DNA of 64,000 bases from Tenacibaculum sp. SG-28 (GCF_002954385.1 NZ_MQVY01000001.1:720892-784891), one strand, 5' to 3'. Positions 51,210-59,917 are shown, numbered from the stretch's first letter. A program made the numbers and translations. The notes: generated from the sequence alone by a model not told the origin.

Positions 51210-52685
51210 TCAAGAGTGCATATCGTTATGCACTTTATTTACGTGAGTAGCCAGTAATCTATGTCTTTCTTTAATCACAGCTGGATGCTTTTTATGACCC
51301 CATATTTTATCTCTAGCGCTTTTAGCACTCTCTTTTAAGTTTACTATTGGAGGAGGGTAGTCTTCTCCGATACGAACATTGCAGAAAACCTGTTCCATCT
51401 CGGTCATTTTCCATGGCTCATGAATAAAAATTTCTGGAACATTTCGTAATTCAGGAACCCATTTTTTGATGAATTCTCCTTTCGGATCATGCTCTTGTGA
51501 GTTTTTCACAGGATTGTAAAGCCTTACGGTATTAATTCCTGTTGTTCCCGCTTGCATTTGAAATTGTGGATAATGAATGCCTGGTTCATAATCTAAGAAT
51601 TGTCTTGCCAAATGATAAACACCTTCTCGCCAATCTTGGTCTAAATTCATAGTTAAAAAGGAAACTACCATAGCTCGCATTCTAAAGTTAATCCATCCCG
51701 TTTGTGCAACAGCCCGCATACATGCATCTACTAAAGGAACACCGGTATTTCCTGTTTTCCAGGCTACTAAATACTTTTCATTTTTATCATGAGGTAACAA
51801 TTCATATCCTTTATTAATACACATCGTTTCATAGCTGCATTCCACTTCAAATTTTTGAATAAAGTGGCAGTGCCAATGCAAACGAGTAATCATGGCAGAA
51901 AAAGAACGTTTGCGTGCAATGTCGTCAGGATGAGAACGAATGTATTGATAAACTTGTTGGATACTGATGTTACCCCATGCTAAAAATGGTGATAATCTAC
52001 TACAAGATAATCTACTTTCAGAGGGTTTAGATATGTGTTTTTGATAGTTAAAACCTCTATCGAGGGTAAATGATTTTAAATAACGCCATGCATTTTGTTC
52101 CCCTGCTGGCTGAAATTGAGGTGGATAATCTCTCCATATTTTGAGTTTATCTTCTGGTATAGGAAAGGGCAGCTTAATAGGAGGTATTTTTCTACTACTA
52201 AATATATTTTTTATTAGCGGGGAATGCATTTTAATATGCCACTTTTTGTTCCAATTTTTTCGATTAGTAATACCTCTTAAAACGCCATCTCTTTGGGATT
52301 CCTGCCATTGAATTGTATGTTGCTTACAAAATGATTTTACCTTTCGATCCCTATTATAGGTTATCTGCGTTCCACTTTCACGATAACTTAAAATAGTTTT
52401 GATACGGTAGTGTTTCTGGAGATATTGGAAGGCAGTAACTGCTTCACAATAAGAAACATCTACTTTTCTTTGAAAAGGTTTTAAAGTTTTATTCATCGCA
52501 ATTATAGAGTGATATACAAACCTTAAATGCCTTGTACTTGTGTCGGGATAAGAAATTATATCGGGTTCAAAAATATAAAGTATTACATATGGTATTCCAA
52601 GATTTTCTGCAACAAATAACGGCTCGTGATTCGTTGTTCGCAAATCTCGTTTTAACCAAACAATATTAATTTCTTGTTTATTCAA
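51210..52685 (-). CDS. Cryptochrome/deoxyribodipyrimidine photolyase
   Basis: This 491-residue flavoprotein has both photolyase parts. The N-terminal alpha/beta domain starts [19 protein letters not shown]. The C-terminal FAD domain contains [58 protein letters not shown] and the segment [15 protein letters not shown]. It uses FAD and blue light to repair pyrimidine dimers or to signal. The start ATG overlaps the stop of the preceding gene by 4 bases, and DUF2256 follows after 23 bases, so it is part of one operon. Confidence 0.93.
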   Translation of the reverse strand: MNKQEINIVWLKRDLRTTNHEPLFVAENLGIPYVILYIFEPDIISYPDTSTRHLRFVYHSIIAMNKTLKPFQRKVDVSYCEAVTAFQYLQKHYRIKTILSYRESGTQITYNRDRKVKSFCKQHTIQWQESQRDGVLRGITNRKNWNKKWHIKMHSPLIKNIFSSRKIPPIKLPFPIPEDKLKIWRDYPPQFQPAGEQNAWRYLKSFTLDRGFNYQKHISKPSESRLSCSRLSPFLAWGNISIQQVYQYIRSHPDDIARKRSFSAMITRLHWHCHFIQKFEVECSYETMCINKGYELLPHDKNEKYLVAWKTGNTGVPLVDACMRAVAQTGWINFRMRAMVVSFLTMNLDQDWREGVYHLARQFLDYEPGIHYPQFQMQAGTTGINTVRLYNPVKNSQEHDPKGEFIKKWVPELRNVPEIFIHEPWKMTEMEQVFCNVRIGEDYPPPIVNLKESAKSARDKIWGHKKHPAVIKERHRLLATHVNKVHNDMHS

Positions 52686-53800
52686 AGATTACTTTGTTTT
52701 TTACATTTTTTCCAGAAGGCAAAGAAGGAACGATGATATCCCTCTACCGGAAACATCCAGTCTCTAGACTCTTTATTTCCCTCGTAATTCCTATTCAAAG
52801 GATGTTCTTTAAAATAAATATGTAACGGATTACTATTTTGTAATAGTTCTGAAAATTCTCCAGTAAATACCTGAAGGTTATTTATGTTTTCTGTGGCTAG
52901 AGTAATTGCAAAATCTATAGACTTTTGCGATACGGGATATTTTTCAAATACACTTGGTTCCAATAGCAATATCCTATTCGCAGAAATGTCTTTTTTCCAC
53001 ATCGGATCTATATTGTAAAAATTATAAATTAAGGTTGGCAAATTTTTATCAATACGAAGTGTTTGTTTTTCTGGTAGCGGTGTTTTAAAATCCAGTATAG
53101 CATCTTCTTCAAGTCTCCTAGGAACTGCCATGGTGGTTAAGGCGTCATAGGAAACATCTAAAAACGTATTTTTTTGTTGTGTATGGCAATATTTGTTGAT
53201 GTTGTCTTGATTTGCAACATATTTCTTATTTGAATTTGTTCCAGCAACCCATTGCCAACTGAGAGCATTGCTTGCCCAATCTGCATCTAAAAGATGATAG
53301 TACATCCATTTTGCGGGGATATACCAATGATTTTGAGCTATGTTACAAGAAATACCAGCAATATACATTCGAACGTGATTGTGAAGATAACCAGTTTTAT
53401 AAAATTCTTCAATAGCTTTATCAATAGCTGTTACTCCGGTGGTAGCTTCTACAATTGCCTTTGACAAATTAGTGGTTTTTACAGGTGTTTGCATATTTCG
53501 CATATCTTTGTCAATCTCACTTCCTTTCGCAATCCAAATTTGTTGCCAATAATCTCTCCAAGCTAACTCTTGTATAAACTTTTCAATCTGGTATGGCTTA
53601 TATCCCATTTGTAAAACCTCCCTTAAAACAATATTGGTCGAAATAAATCCTCTCGAAACATATGGAGACAAGTAAGAAACGTCACCCGAAATATAGTTTC
53701 TTGTCTTGGCATAAGCTACCGGCTTTATATTTTGTATTCTTTGAAATATTTCAGCGTAAGAGGTAGGAAATAATTCGGTATATAAGGATGTGATACTCAT
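52682..53800 (-). CDS. Stand-alone FAD-binding photolyase-like protein, possibly permuted
   Basis: The 372-residue protein starts directly with a photolyase FAD-binding domain: [21 protein letters not shown] near residue 45, [30 protein letters not shown] near 120 and [20 protein letters not shown] near 180. It lacks the usual N-terminal antenna domain. About 110 residues follow ([19 protein letters not shown], then [15 protein letters not shown]), which look like an alpha/beta domain placed after the FAD domain instead of before it. It overlaps the next cryptochrome gene by 4 bases and begins 24 bases after the small Lacal_2735-type gene. Confidence 0.85.
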   Translation of the reverse strand: MSITSLYTELFPTSYAEIFQRIQNIKPVAYAKTRNYISGDVSYLSPYVSRGFISTNIVLREVLQMGYKPYQIEKFIQELAWRDYWQQIWIAKGSEIDKDMRNMQTPVKTTNLSKAIVEATTGVTAIDKAIEEFYKTGYLHNHVRMYIAGISCNIAQNHWYIPAKWMYYHLLDADWASNALSWQWVAGTNSNKKYVANQDNINKYCHTQQKNTFLDVSYDALTTMAVPRRLEEDAILDFKTPLPEKQTLRIDKNLPTLIYNFYNIDPMWKKDISANRILLLEPSVFEKYPVSQKSIDFAITLATENINNLQVFTGEFSELLQNSNPLHIYFKEHPLNRNYEGNKESRDWMFPVEGYHRSFFAFWKKCKKQSNL

Positions 53801-53824
53801 AATTTAACTGTTACATACTACTTT

Positions 53825-53995
53825 TTATTTTTCGGATAAAGCTTCTATTTGGTTTAAAATTTCATTGGCTTCATATATTTTTTGATCACTTAACTTCCGA
53901 TTAGAAGTAGATAGGGCATGTGCTTCTTTAAGCAACTTAGTGTACTGTTCTTGAAGCTTTTCTGTTTGTGTTTTTTTTTTAAATAATCCAAACAT
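53825..53995 (-). CDS. Lacal_2735-type small protein
   Basis: This 56-residue protein, starting MFGLFKKKTQTEKLQEQYTK and continuing LLKEAHALSTSNRKLSDQK, is a small helical, probably coiled-coil protein that I match to the Lacal_2735 family of flavobacteria. It contains a run of ten A residues in frame. It is the first gene after the operator at 54033-54068, with a 24-base gap to the FAD-domain protein, so it probably leads the photolyase operon. Function unknown. Confidence 0.8.
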   Translation of the reverse strand: MFGLFKKKTQTEKLQEQYTKLLKEAHALSTSNRKLSDQKIYEANEILNQIEALSEK

Positions 53996-54032
53996 ATCTC
54001 TAAATAATTTAATTCTAGGTAAAGATACAAAA

Positions 54033-54068
54033 TGTTTAACTATTTGTTAAAAAGATTAAACAAAATTA
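54033..54068 (-). promoter_or_regulatory. Promoter and predicted CarH-type operator of the photolyase operon
   Basis: On the minus strand the -7 box TAATTTTG (54068-54061) runs into TGTTTAA (54062-54056). After 16 bases comes TTAAACA (54039-54033). The first 13 bases, TAATTTTGTTTAA, are identical to those before crtI. The first start codon, of the Lacal_2735-type gene, is about 65 bases downstream. The spacing is the same as at crtI and at the regulator gene. Confidence 0.72.
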
Positions 54069-54147
54069 TTTTTTATAAATAACAACTACTACCTTCTTTT
54101 TGTAAGTGTTTGTTAATCTGAATGCTAACGATTCAGACGGTATTAGA

Positions 54148-54181
54148 ACAGTTCAAGTGGCCTTTTATACAATTCAAATAT
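54148..54181 (+). repeat. Direct repeats with a 21-bp period, possible LytTR site
   Basis: ACAGTTCAAGTGG (54148-54160) and ACAATTCAAATAT (54169-54181) share ACA-N-TTCAA-N-T. The first resembles known LytTR sites such as the ACAGTT core of AgrA repeats. The pair lies about 70 bases before an operon that ends in a LytTR regulator, so autoregulation is plausible. A related TTCAG lies 20 bases further upstream (54132). Confidence 0.5.
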
Positions 54182-54248
54182 TTGTGGTTGGGTATTACCC
54201 CATATTGTTCCATATTTGAATAGAATTATGTAACCAATTTAAAATAGT

Positions 54249-54671
54249 ATGACAGCAGCACAAGTTTTTTCTATGGCAAGTGTAATAACACTTCCAATGT
54301 GGATTTTAATGATCACAGCTCCGAACTGGAAAGTAACGCAATTTCTTATGCAAAAGAGAGTGGTCCCTATTGGTTTATCAGTGGCTTATTCTCTTTATGT
54401 AATACAAGAACTGTTTTCCTCCGGAATGATGGATTTTGGTACACTTTCCTCTGTCATGAAAATATTTACTAAAGAATCTGCTGTTTTGGCCGGATGGTTA
54501 CACTATTTAGCATTCGATTTGCTTATTGGAATATGGATGCTCGAACAAAACAAAAACATACAAATTTCTTCTTTGGTCATGATACCCTGCTTATTAGGAA
54601 CGTTTATGTTTGGTCCTTTTGGATTCTTACTTTTTACAATTTTTAAAACTATTAAAACCAAAAAATTATGA
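54249..54671 (+). CDS. ABA4-like membrane protein (DUF4281)
   Basis: This 140-residue protein has four hydrophobic helices and the family features ITLPMWILMITAPNWKVTQ near residue 15 and GWLHYLAFDLLIGIWMLEQ near 80, which match ABA4-like (DUF4281) proteins. The plant member ABA4 is needed for neoxanthin formation, so a tie to carotenoids is attractive beside a zeaxanthin operon, but the bacterial role is not established. It overlaps the next gene by 4 bases and is divergent from the photolyase operon. Confidence 0.82.
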   Translation: MTAAQVFSMASVITLPMWILMITAPNWKVTQFLMQKRVVPIGLSVAYSLYVIQELFSSGMMDFGTLSSVMKIFTKESAVLAGWLHYLAFDLLIGIWMLEQNKNIQISSLVMIPCLLGTFMFGPFGFLLFTIFKTIKTKKL

Positions 54672-55468
54672 AACTTATTTATCAAATTTTTAGCACTGTA
54701 AAAACGGAAAGTCCGGTATTGTATTATGTAGTATTGGCACACTTACTTCTCGGAGCACTAACTTTTGTGGCATTATTAATTGATTCAAGAACTTTGTTAG
54801 GCGTAAATGTTTGGTTAAAACCATTTAAGTTTTGTGTATCTGGTGCAATTTATATTATTACGCTAGGATATTTTATGACTTTATATCCCTACTCAAAAAT
54901 TAAGAAGGCTTTATTTGGTCACTTGGTAGCATGGACACTACTTGTTGAATTATTGATTATCATATTTCAAGGGGCTAGGGGAGTGCAATCTCATTACAAT
55001 ATGAATACTGCTATAAACGGTTTACTTTTTGCTGCGATGGGAATTTTGATTGGAATTAACGTTGTAATTATGCTTATTTTTTTAATAGATACAATTCGAT
55101 TAAAGATGAAAACCGAAAGATCGATACAAATAGCTATTTTGTTTGGATGGGTGATATTAATAGTTGGAAGTTGGATTGGCGGACAAATGATTAGTCAAAT
55201 GAGTCATACGGTTGGCATGGCTAGTCATGGAGAAGGATTACCATTAGTTAATTGGAGTACTGTTGCCGGAGATTTACGCGTTGCTCATTTTTTTGGGTTG
55301 CATGGCCTTCAAATAATTCCGTTATTAGCATTTTGGTTGCATAAAAAAACGTTTGTTTCTAATAAAAATCAAGTAATACTTATTTCCAGTATTGCTATAT
55401 TCTATGCTTCCTTTATTGGTTACATTTTTCACCAAGCAAAACAAGGTTTACCCTTTTTAAGTATATAA
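54668..55468 (+). CDS. Conserved seven-helix membrane protein
   Basis: The 266-residue protein has about seven hydrophobic helices (LYYVVLAHLLLGALTFVALLI, FCVSGAIYIITLGYFMTLY and others). Histidines occur at helix ends, such as VAHFFGLHGLQIIPLLAFW near residue 215 and HQAKQG near the end, which might bind a cofactor. I do not recognise an enzyme family. It sits between the ABA4-like gene and a LytS-type kinase, with a 4-base overlap and a 4-base gap, suggesting a membrane partner of the pair. Confidence 0.7.
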   Translation: MKLIYQIFSTVKTESPVLYYVVLAHLLLGALTFVALLIDSRTLLGVNVWLKPFKFCVSGAIYIITLGYFMTLYPYSKIKKALFGHLVAWTLLVELLIIIFQGARGVQSHYNMNTAINGLLFAAMGILIGINVVIMLIFLIDTIRLKMKTERSIQIAILFGWVILIVGSWIGGQMISQMSHTVGMASHGEGLPLVNWSTVAGDLRVAHFFGLHGLQIIPLLAFWLHKKTFVSNKNQVILISSIAIFYASFIGYIFHQAKQGLPFLSI

Positions 55469-55472
55469 TTTT

Positions 55473-56537
55473 ATGCCGATTTTTGATAAAAAAAAGAGAT
55501 TGCAGTATTTGGGTTTTGATGATTTTTGGTTTTCTGTCCTAGGAATTATTTTACTTAGTACCATAACGAACTATCTTTTTAATGCTCCAGAGAAAAGAGC
55601 TTCGATTACTTTGGTTTTTATTGGATGGTTTGCGGCTTTTAGTAATACCATGTGCTATTGGTTAGGTACTCGATTGATATTGATAGAACTGCGAAAAAAA
55701 TATCCTGATTTTAAAGATGATGTAATTCGTATTTTTCTTTTGCTTCTTTGCATTGTTGTAGTTACTCCTGTGATTGATATGGTCATGGGAAACTTCCTCG
55801 CCTGGGTATTTCGTCTTTTTGGATATACCTCTTCCTACAATTTTATACTAAAGATTATCATACCTGTTTTTTTAATTGTTGTGATGATGATGGCTATTTA
55901 CGAAGCGATGTACTTTTATGCGAGGTTAAAAAAGTCTATTAGAGAAGAAGAACAGTTAAAACGAGTAATGGTGCAAGCACAGTTGGATACCCTCAGAAAC
56001 CAAGCAAGACCACATTTTTTATTTAATAGTTTGAACACGCTTCGGGATATCATCGATCAAGAGGATAAAGAAGAGGCTAAAGTTTTTGTAGATAAATTAT
56101 CCGATGTATACCGTTTTATTTTAGAGTCAGGAAGTTCCAATTTAATACCCTTAGAAAAGGAAATTCAATTTGTTCGTTCCTATGTGCATATTCAACTCGA
56201 ACGATTCGGTACAAATCTTATAATACAATGGGAGATTTCACAGGATATACTTCAATACCAAATAGTACCAATGAGTTTGCAGTTATTAGTTGAAAATGCT
56301 ATTAAGCACAACGTGGTTTCTAAAGCAAAACCCCTTGTAGTAGTTATAAAAACTGGTAATAAAACTCTCTTTGTTGGCAATCGAATTCAAGCGAAATCCA
56401 CTAAAACACCATCTACTAAAATTGGTCTAAAAAATATCAAAGAGCGCTATGCCTTAATCACCAGAGAACCAGTTACCATTTCCACTAAAGATTCTTATTT
56501 TTCGGTAGAATTACCTCTTTTAAAAACAATGACTTAA
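55473..56537 (+). CDS. LytS-type sensor histidine kinase
   Basis: The 354-residue protein has four N-terminal hydrophobic helices and a HisKA_7TM/LytS-type kinase core. The phosphoacceptor region is NQARPHFLFNSLNTLRDIIDQE near residue 180, and the ATP-binding N-box is MSLQLLVENAIKHN near residue 270. Glycines of the G-box are seen in STKIGLKNIKERYAL. The sensory input is unclear, as the N-terminal part is only membrane-spanning. It is followed two bases later by a LytTR response regulator. Confidence 0.9.
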   Translation: MPIFDKKKRLQYLGFDDFWFSVLGIILLSTITNYLFNAPEKRASITLVFIGWFAAFSNTMCYWLGTRLILIELRKKYPDFKDDVIRIFLLLLCIVVVTPVIDMVMGNFLAWVFRLFGYTSSYNFILKIIIPVFLIVVMMMAIYEAMYFYARLKKSIREEEQLKRVMVQAQLDTLRNQARPHFLFNSLNTLRDIIDQEDKEEAKVFVDKLSDVYRFILESGSSNLIPLEKEIQFVRSYVHIQLERFGTNLIIQWEISQDILQYQIVPMSLQLLVENAIKHNVVSKAKPLVVVIKTGNKTLFVGNRIQAKSTKTPSTKIGLKNIKERYALITREPVTISTKDSYFSVELPLLKTMT

Positions 56538-56539
56538 TT

Positions 56540-57298
56540 ATGATGCAAATACTCATCATCGAAGACGAGCCTCGAGCAGCCCGACAACTAAAAAATCTTC
56601 TTACTAAAAATAGTTTGCCGCATACTGTATTGGATGTTATAGATACCGTAGAAGATGCGGTTCTATGGTTTAAACAAAATACAGTACCGGATTTAGTCTT
56701 TATGGACATCCAGCTAGCAGATGGACTAAGTTTTGAAATTTTTGAAAAAATAGAGGTAACCGCTCCTATCATTTTCACTACAGCTTTTGACCAGTATGCC
56801 ATTCAGGCCTTCAAAGTAAATAGTATCGATTATTTATTAAAGCCAATTCAACAAAAAGACTTAGATTTTGCAATACAAAAGTTTTCAAAATCTAAAATGG
56901 TAACTAATGCACCAGAACCATCGCTAATTAAAGAGCTTTTAAGCAGCATACAAACACCAAAAAAAAGGAGTGGTATTTTAGTTAAAGAAGGCAGTGGATT
57001 TATTCAAATTAGGGTTTCTGAAATTCTTTATGCCTATTCTGAATCTAGTATTACATTTGGAGTAACCGCTACAAATAGGTACATTATTGAAGAAACTATG
57101 GATCACTTTTTTGATTCTTTAGATGCATCAAATTTTTTTAGAATTAACAGAGGACAAATTATTTCTAAATTTGCAATTCAAAAAGTAGAACCTTATTTCA
57201 ACCATCGCGTGAAGCTAGTAGTTACGAATCCAAGGGATCAAGAGTTTGTGGTTAGCAGGCAAAAAACTAGTGCTTTTAAAAATTGGTTAAACGCGTAG
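56540..57298 (+). CDS. LytTR family response regulator
   Basis: This 252-residue protein has an N-terminal receiver domain (MQILIIEDEPRAARQLKNLL, phosphorylation aspartate in PDLVFMDIQLADG near residue 56) and a C-terminal LytTR DNA-binding domain (GSGFIQIRVSEILYAYSESSITFG, then FFRINRGQIISKFAI). It pairs with the kinase directly upstream. LytTR proteins bind direct repeats spaced by about two helical turns; such repeats are seen before this operon and before the gene after it. Either of two adjacent methionines may be the start. Confidence 0.92.
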   Translation: MMQILIIEDEPRAARQLKNLLTKNSLPHTVLDVIDTVEDAVLWFKQNTVPDLVFMDIQLADGLSFEIFEKIEVTAPIIFTTAFDQYAIQAFKVNSIDYLLKPIQQKDLDFAIQKFSKSKMVTNAPEPSLIKELLSSIQTPKKRSGILVKEGSGFIQIRVSEILYAYSESSITFGVTATNRYIIEETMDHFFDSLDASNFFRINRGQIISKFAIQKVEPYFNHRVKLVVTNPRDQEFVVSRQKTSAFKNWLNA

Positions 57299-57309
57299 CT
57301 GTTATTGCG

Positions 57310-57339
57310 ACGGTTCAACAATAGAAAACAACACTTCAA
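57310..57339 (+). repeat. TTCAA direct repeats with a 21-bp period
   Basis: ACGGTTCAA (57310-57318) and ACACTTCAA (57331-57339) repeat with a 21-bp period, about 65 bases before the S41 peptidase gene and just after the LytTR gene. They match the pairs at 54148 and 27773 in core and spacing, though the shared core is short. Confidence 0.4.
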
Positions 57340-57402
57340 GAGAAAGCTTTCTTTTACAAAGACTAATTATCTCACTTTTGTGGTATACTAAACCAATATA
57401 TC

Positions 57403-59055
57403 ATGAAAAAAATAATCTTTATTGTAGTACTATTTGTAATAAATTTTCTAGTTGCTCAGCAAAAAAACACAGTCCTAGAATGGCAAGAGGATCTTCGGCA
57501 CATGCAACAAACTATCAACGACAATTATGCATTTCTTTTTGTTAAAACAACCAAAGAACTATTTAATACAGAGGTTGAAAAACTTCATAAAGCGATTCCT
57601 AACTTACAACAACATGAAATTATTGTTGGCATCTCAAAGTTGCTAGCTTTATTTGAATACGGACATACCAATTTAAGTTATAATCAACAATCGTTTCAGT
57701 TTGCTCAGTTTCCATTTAACCTGTATGAATTTAACGATGGAATATATATTCAGGGAACCAAAACAAACTATGCAAAAGCTCTGGGTGGCAGGGTTTTAGC
57801 AGTGGAGGGAAAACCCATAGCAGAGGTTTTAGACGCTATCAAACCAACAGTGGAAATGGAAAACGAACAGTTCTTCAAAGCGTATGGAATAAATAATATT
57901 CGATATCCAGAAATTCTTCATACTCAAAAAATAACTGCTTCGCTTCAGGATGAAATAACCATTACCCTTGAGAAAGAAGGAGAAATTTTCAACCAATCTT
58001 TTGCTGTTATGCCCAAAGGAAATCGTGTACCTACACATCGTGGTTTTGTTGCGCAAAGTAATAATTGGCTAGATGCAAGAGACCAAAGAGCTACACCTTT
58101 ATACCTTCAAAATTTAGATAAAATATACAGTGCGACCTATCTCGAAAAAGATAATACAATGTATGTAAGACATAGCAGAATTAAAGATGAAGAAGGCGAA
58201 AGAACTAAAGATTTTTATGCTAGAGTATTTCGAGATATTGCAACAAAAAATATAGATAAATTAATAATAGACCTTCGTTTGAATGGAGGGGGTAATAATT
58301 ACTTAAACAAAGATGTAATTAAGTCTATTGTAAAAGCAGATAAAATAAATAAAGTAGGTAAATTATTTGTTATTATTGGGAAGCGTACGTATTCTGCTTG
58401 TCAAAATTTAGTAAATGAAATAGACAATTATACGAATGCTATTTTTGTTGGAGAGCCTACAGCCGAAAATGTAAATTTTTGGGGAGATAATCGTCCTGTT
58501 GTACTACCAAATACAGGAATTACACTTTCCTTATCATACCTATGGTGGCAAGATAAACCAGCTCTTGAAAATGCACCGTGGACAGCACCTAGTATTCCTG
58601 TAACCATGAGTTTTAAAGAGTATGCAAGTAATCAAGACCCTGTACTTAAGGCGGCTTTATCTTTTAAGGAAAAGGATTTTAAACCCAGGCCTCAAGAGTA
58701 TATCGTAAGTTTATTTTTATCAGGGCAACATGAAAAATTAGCAGAGGAACTTCCAAAGATGCTTCAAGATCCCTTATACGCATTCTATGATTTTGAAACG
58801 GGTTTGTGTGGATTGGGAAATATATTACTTCAAAGTGACAGGACACCACAAATACAAGCTGCAATACAAATATATACAATGGTTTTACAGATGTTTCCTA
58901 ACTCTGCTTTGGCATACCAATCACTTGGGGAGGCTTATCTGAAGGTCGGAAACAGGCCACTTGCCAAAAAAATGTTACACCAAGTATGCACTATAGATGG
59001 CAATGGTGAATTCGGGACAACTGCAAAAGAACTATTGGAAAGCTTGAGGAATTAG
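57403..59055 (+). CDS. Secreted S41-like peptidase with C-terminal TPR region
   Basis: This 550-residue protein has a signal peptide (MKKIIFIVVLFVINFLVAQ). The S41 core has IDKLIIDLRLNGGGNNYLN near residue 290, followed by LFVIIGKRTYSACQNLVNEI, where the serine of YSA fits the nucleophile, and AIFVGEPTAENVNFWGDNRPV. A PDZ domain is not obvious. The last 110 residues form TPR-like helices (IQIYTMVLQMFPNSALAYQSLGEAYLKVG). It probably acts in the periplasm. It lies downstream of the LytTR system and may be its target. Confidence 0.82.
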   Translation: MKKIIFIVVLFVINFLVAQQKNTVLEWQEDLRHMQQTINDNYAFLFVKTTKELFNTEVEKLHKAIPNLQQHEIIVGISKLLALFEYGHTNLSYNQQSFQFAQFPFNLYEFNDGIYIQGTKTNYAKALGGRVLAVEGKPIAEVLDAIKPTVEMENEQFFKAYGINNIRYPEILHTQKITASLQDEITITLEKEGEIFNQSFAVMPKGNRVPTHRGFVAQSNNWLDARDQRATPLYLQNLDKIYSATYLEKDNTMYVRHSRIKDEEGERTKDFYARVFRDIATKNIDKLIIDLRLNGGGNNYLNKDVIKSIVKADKINKVGKLFVIIGKRTYSACQNLVNEIDNYTNAIFVGEPTAENVNFWGDNRPVVLPNTGITLSLSYLWWQDKPALENAPWTAPSIPVTMSFKEYASNQDPVLKAALSFKEKDFKPRPQEYIVSLFLSGQHEKLAEELPKMLQDPLYAFYDFETGLCGLGNILLQSDRTPQIQAAIQIYTMVLQMFPNSALAYQSLGEAYLKVGNRPLAKKMLHQVCTIDGNGEFGTTAKELLESLRN

Positions 59056-59062
59056 TTGTAAT

Positions 59063-59124
59063 ACAACAAAAGCACTTATACCATACTTTAATTTATCTAT
59101 GATAAGTTAAAGTATGTTTGTTGT
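59063..59124. repeat. Long near-perfect stem-loop
   Basis: CATACTTTAATTTATC (59082-59097) pairs with 59101-59116 through 16 positions with one G-T wobble and a 3-base loop. Outside it, ACAACAAA (59063-59070) can pair with TTTGTTGT (59117-59124) across an 11-base bulge. No T tract follows, so it may be a terminator variant, an RNA element or a trace of a mobile repeat. The remaining 59125-59281 region shows nothing else. Confidence 0.55.
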
Positions 59125-59281
59125 GTCAGATTTTAATTACGATCTAAGGAATACAATCTGTTATAATATTGTTGATTTTTTTAGTGCTATTTAATCGCAT
59201 AAAAAATTTGTTTAAATAATTGTTTGCATTTTTTAATTTGAAAATACTAATTATGACTTTTAAAAAATTCTAAAGAAGTTT

Positions 59282-59289
59282 TATTTTTG
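59282..59289 (+). promoter_or_regulatory. -7 promoter box
   Basis: TATTTTTG agrees with the TAnnTTTG consensus and ends 28 bases before the TTG start of the DUF6642-like gene. No -33 element is clear. Confidence 0.5.
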
Positions 59290-59317
59290 TATAAATAATT
59301 AATCCAACCCAAACAGT

Positions 59318-59917
59318 TTGTTAGAAAATAGATCTCAATTACCGGAAGAACAATTTATCCATACAGACTATTTTATATTCTGTTTAGAAGGACTTCTAGA
59401 TATAGAGAAAAGCGAGCGCACCCAAACCCAACACAAGTTGGAAGAGCTAACTATGCAATATGGAATTGCTAGTATTCATAAAACTTGCGATTCCATTGAA
59501 AGTTTAGAAGCTAGTCTGAATACATTAGTTTTAGAGGACCATCACTTTAAAAACTATGAAATTATCTATTTCGTGATGGATGGAGAAGCAAATAGTATTT
59601 GCTTAAACGATTATTATTACAGTTTGCAAGAGATCGCCGAGATTTTCGAGGGAATGTTGAATAATAAAATATTACATTTTTCAAACACCAAAATTCTTGA
59701 TTTAGACCAAGAAGAAGCACAATATTTTCTCGATATTACCGGTGCAAAAGGAATTTCTGGGTATGGTAATCGAAGTAATGGTACCCCTAGCATTAACCTA
59801 GATAAAGTCTTTTTTCACTTGTTTCAAAAAGATGATAATATGTTAAACGTAGTCGAAAAATTGCACCAAAAACATTACAAAATGTGTAAGCTTTTAGATT
59901 TTCGATTATACTATTAA
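59318..59917 (+). CDS. DUF6642-like protein, probable inactive caspase/CHAT-like fold
   Basis: The 199-residue protein starts with TTG. FIFCLEGLLDIEKSE, YEIIYFVMDGEANSICLN, NNKILHFSNTKIL and FLDITGAKGISGYG follow the order I associate with DUF6642 proteins, where an HG pair and a cysteine near HFGSC form a caspase-like dyad. Here the histidine position is Asp (MDG) and the cysteine position is Asn (SNT). If the family assignment is right, this copy has lost catalysis. The assignment rests on memory of the family pattern, so it is moderate. It is a single gene. Confidence 0.55.
   Translation: MLENRSQLPEEQFIHTDYFIFCLEGLLDIEKSERTQTQHKLEELTMQYGIASIHKTCDSIESLEASLNTLVLEDHHFKNYEIIYFVMDGEANSICLNDYYYSLQEIAEIFEGMLNNKILHFSNTKILDLDQEEAQYFLDITGAKGISGYGNRSNGTPSINLDKVFFHLFQKDDNMLNVVEKLHQKHYKMCKLLDFRLYY

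Noticed and set aside
56665..56680. GTTTAAACAAAA in the LytTR gene
   Set aside because: It lies inside coding sequence, and the half-sites abut rather than being 16 bases apart.
59207..59240. TTTGTTTAA upstream of the DUF6642-like gene as a CarH-type operator
   Set aside because: The right half reads TTTAATT at the required spacing, with several mismatches, and the -7 box is missing.
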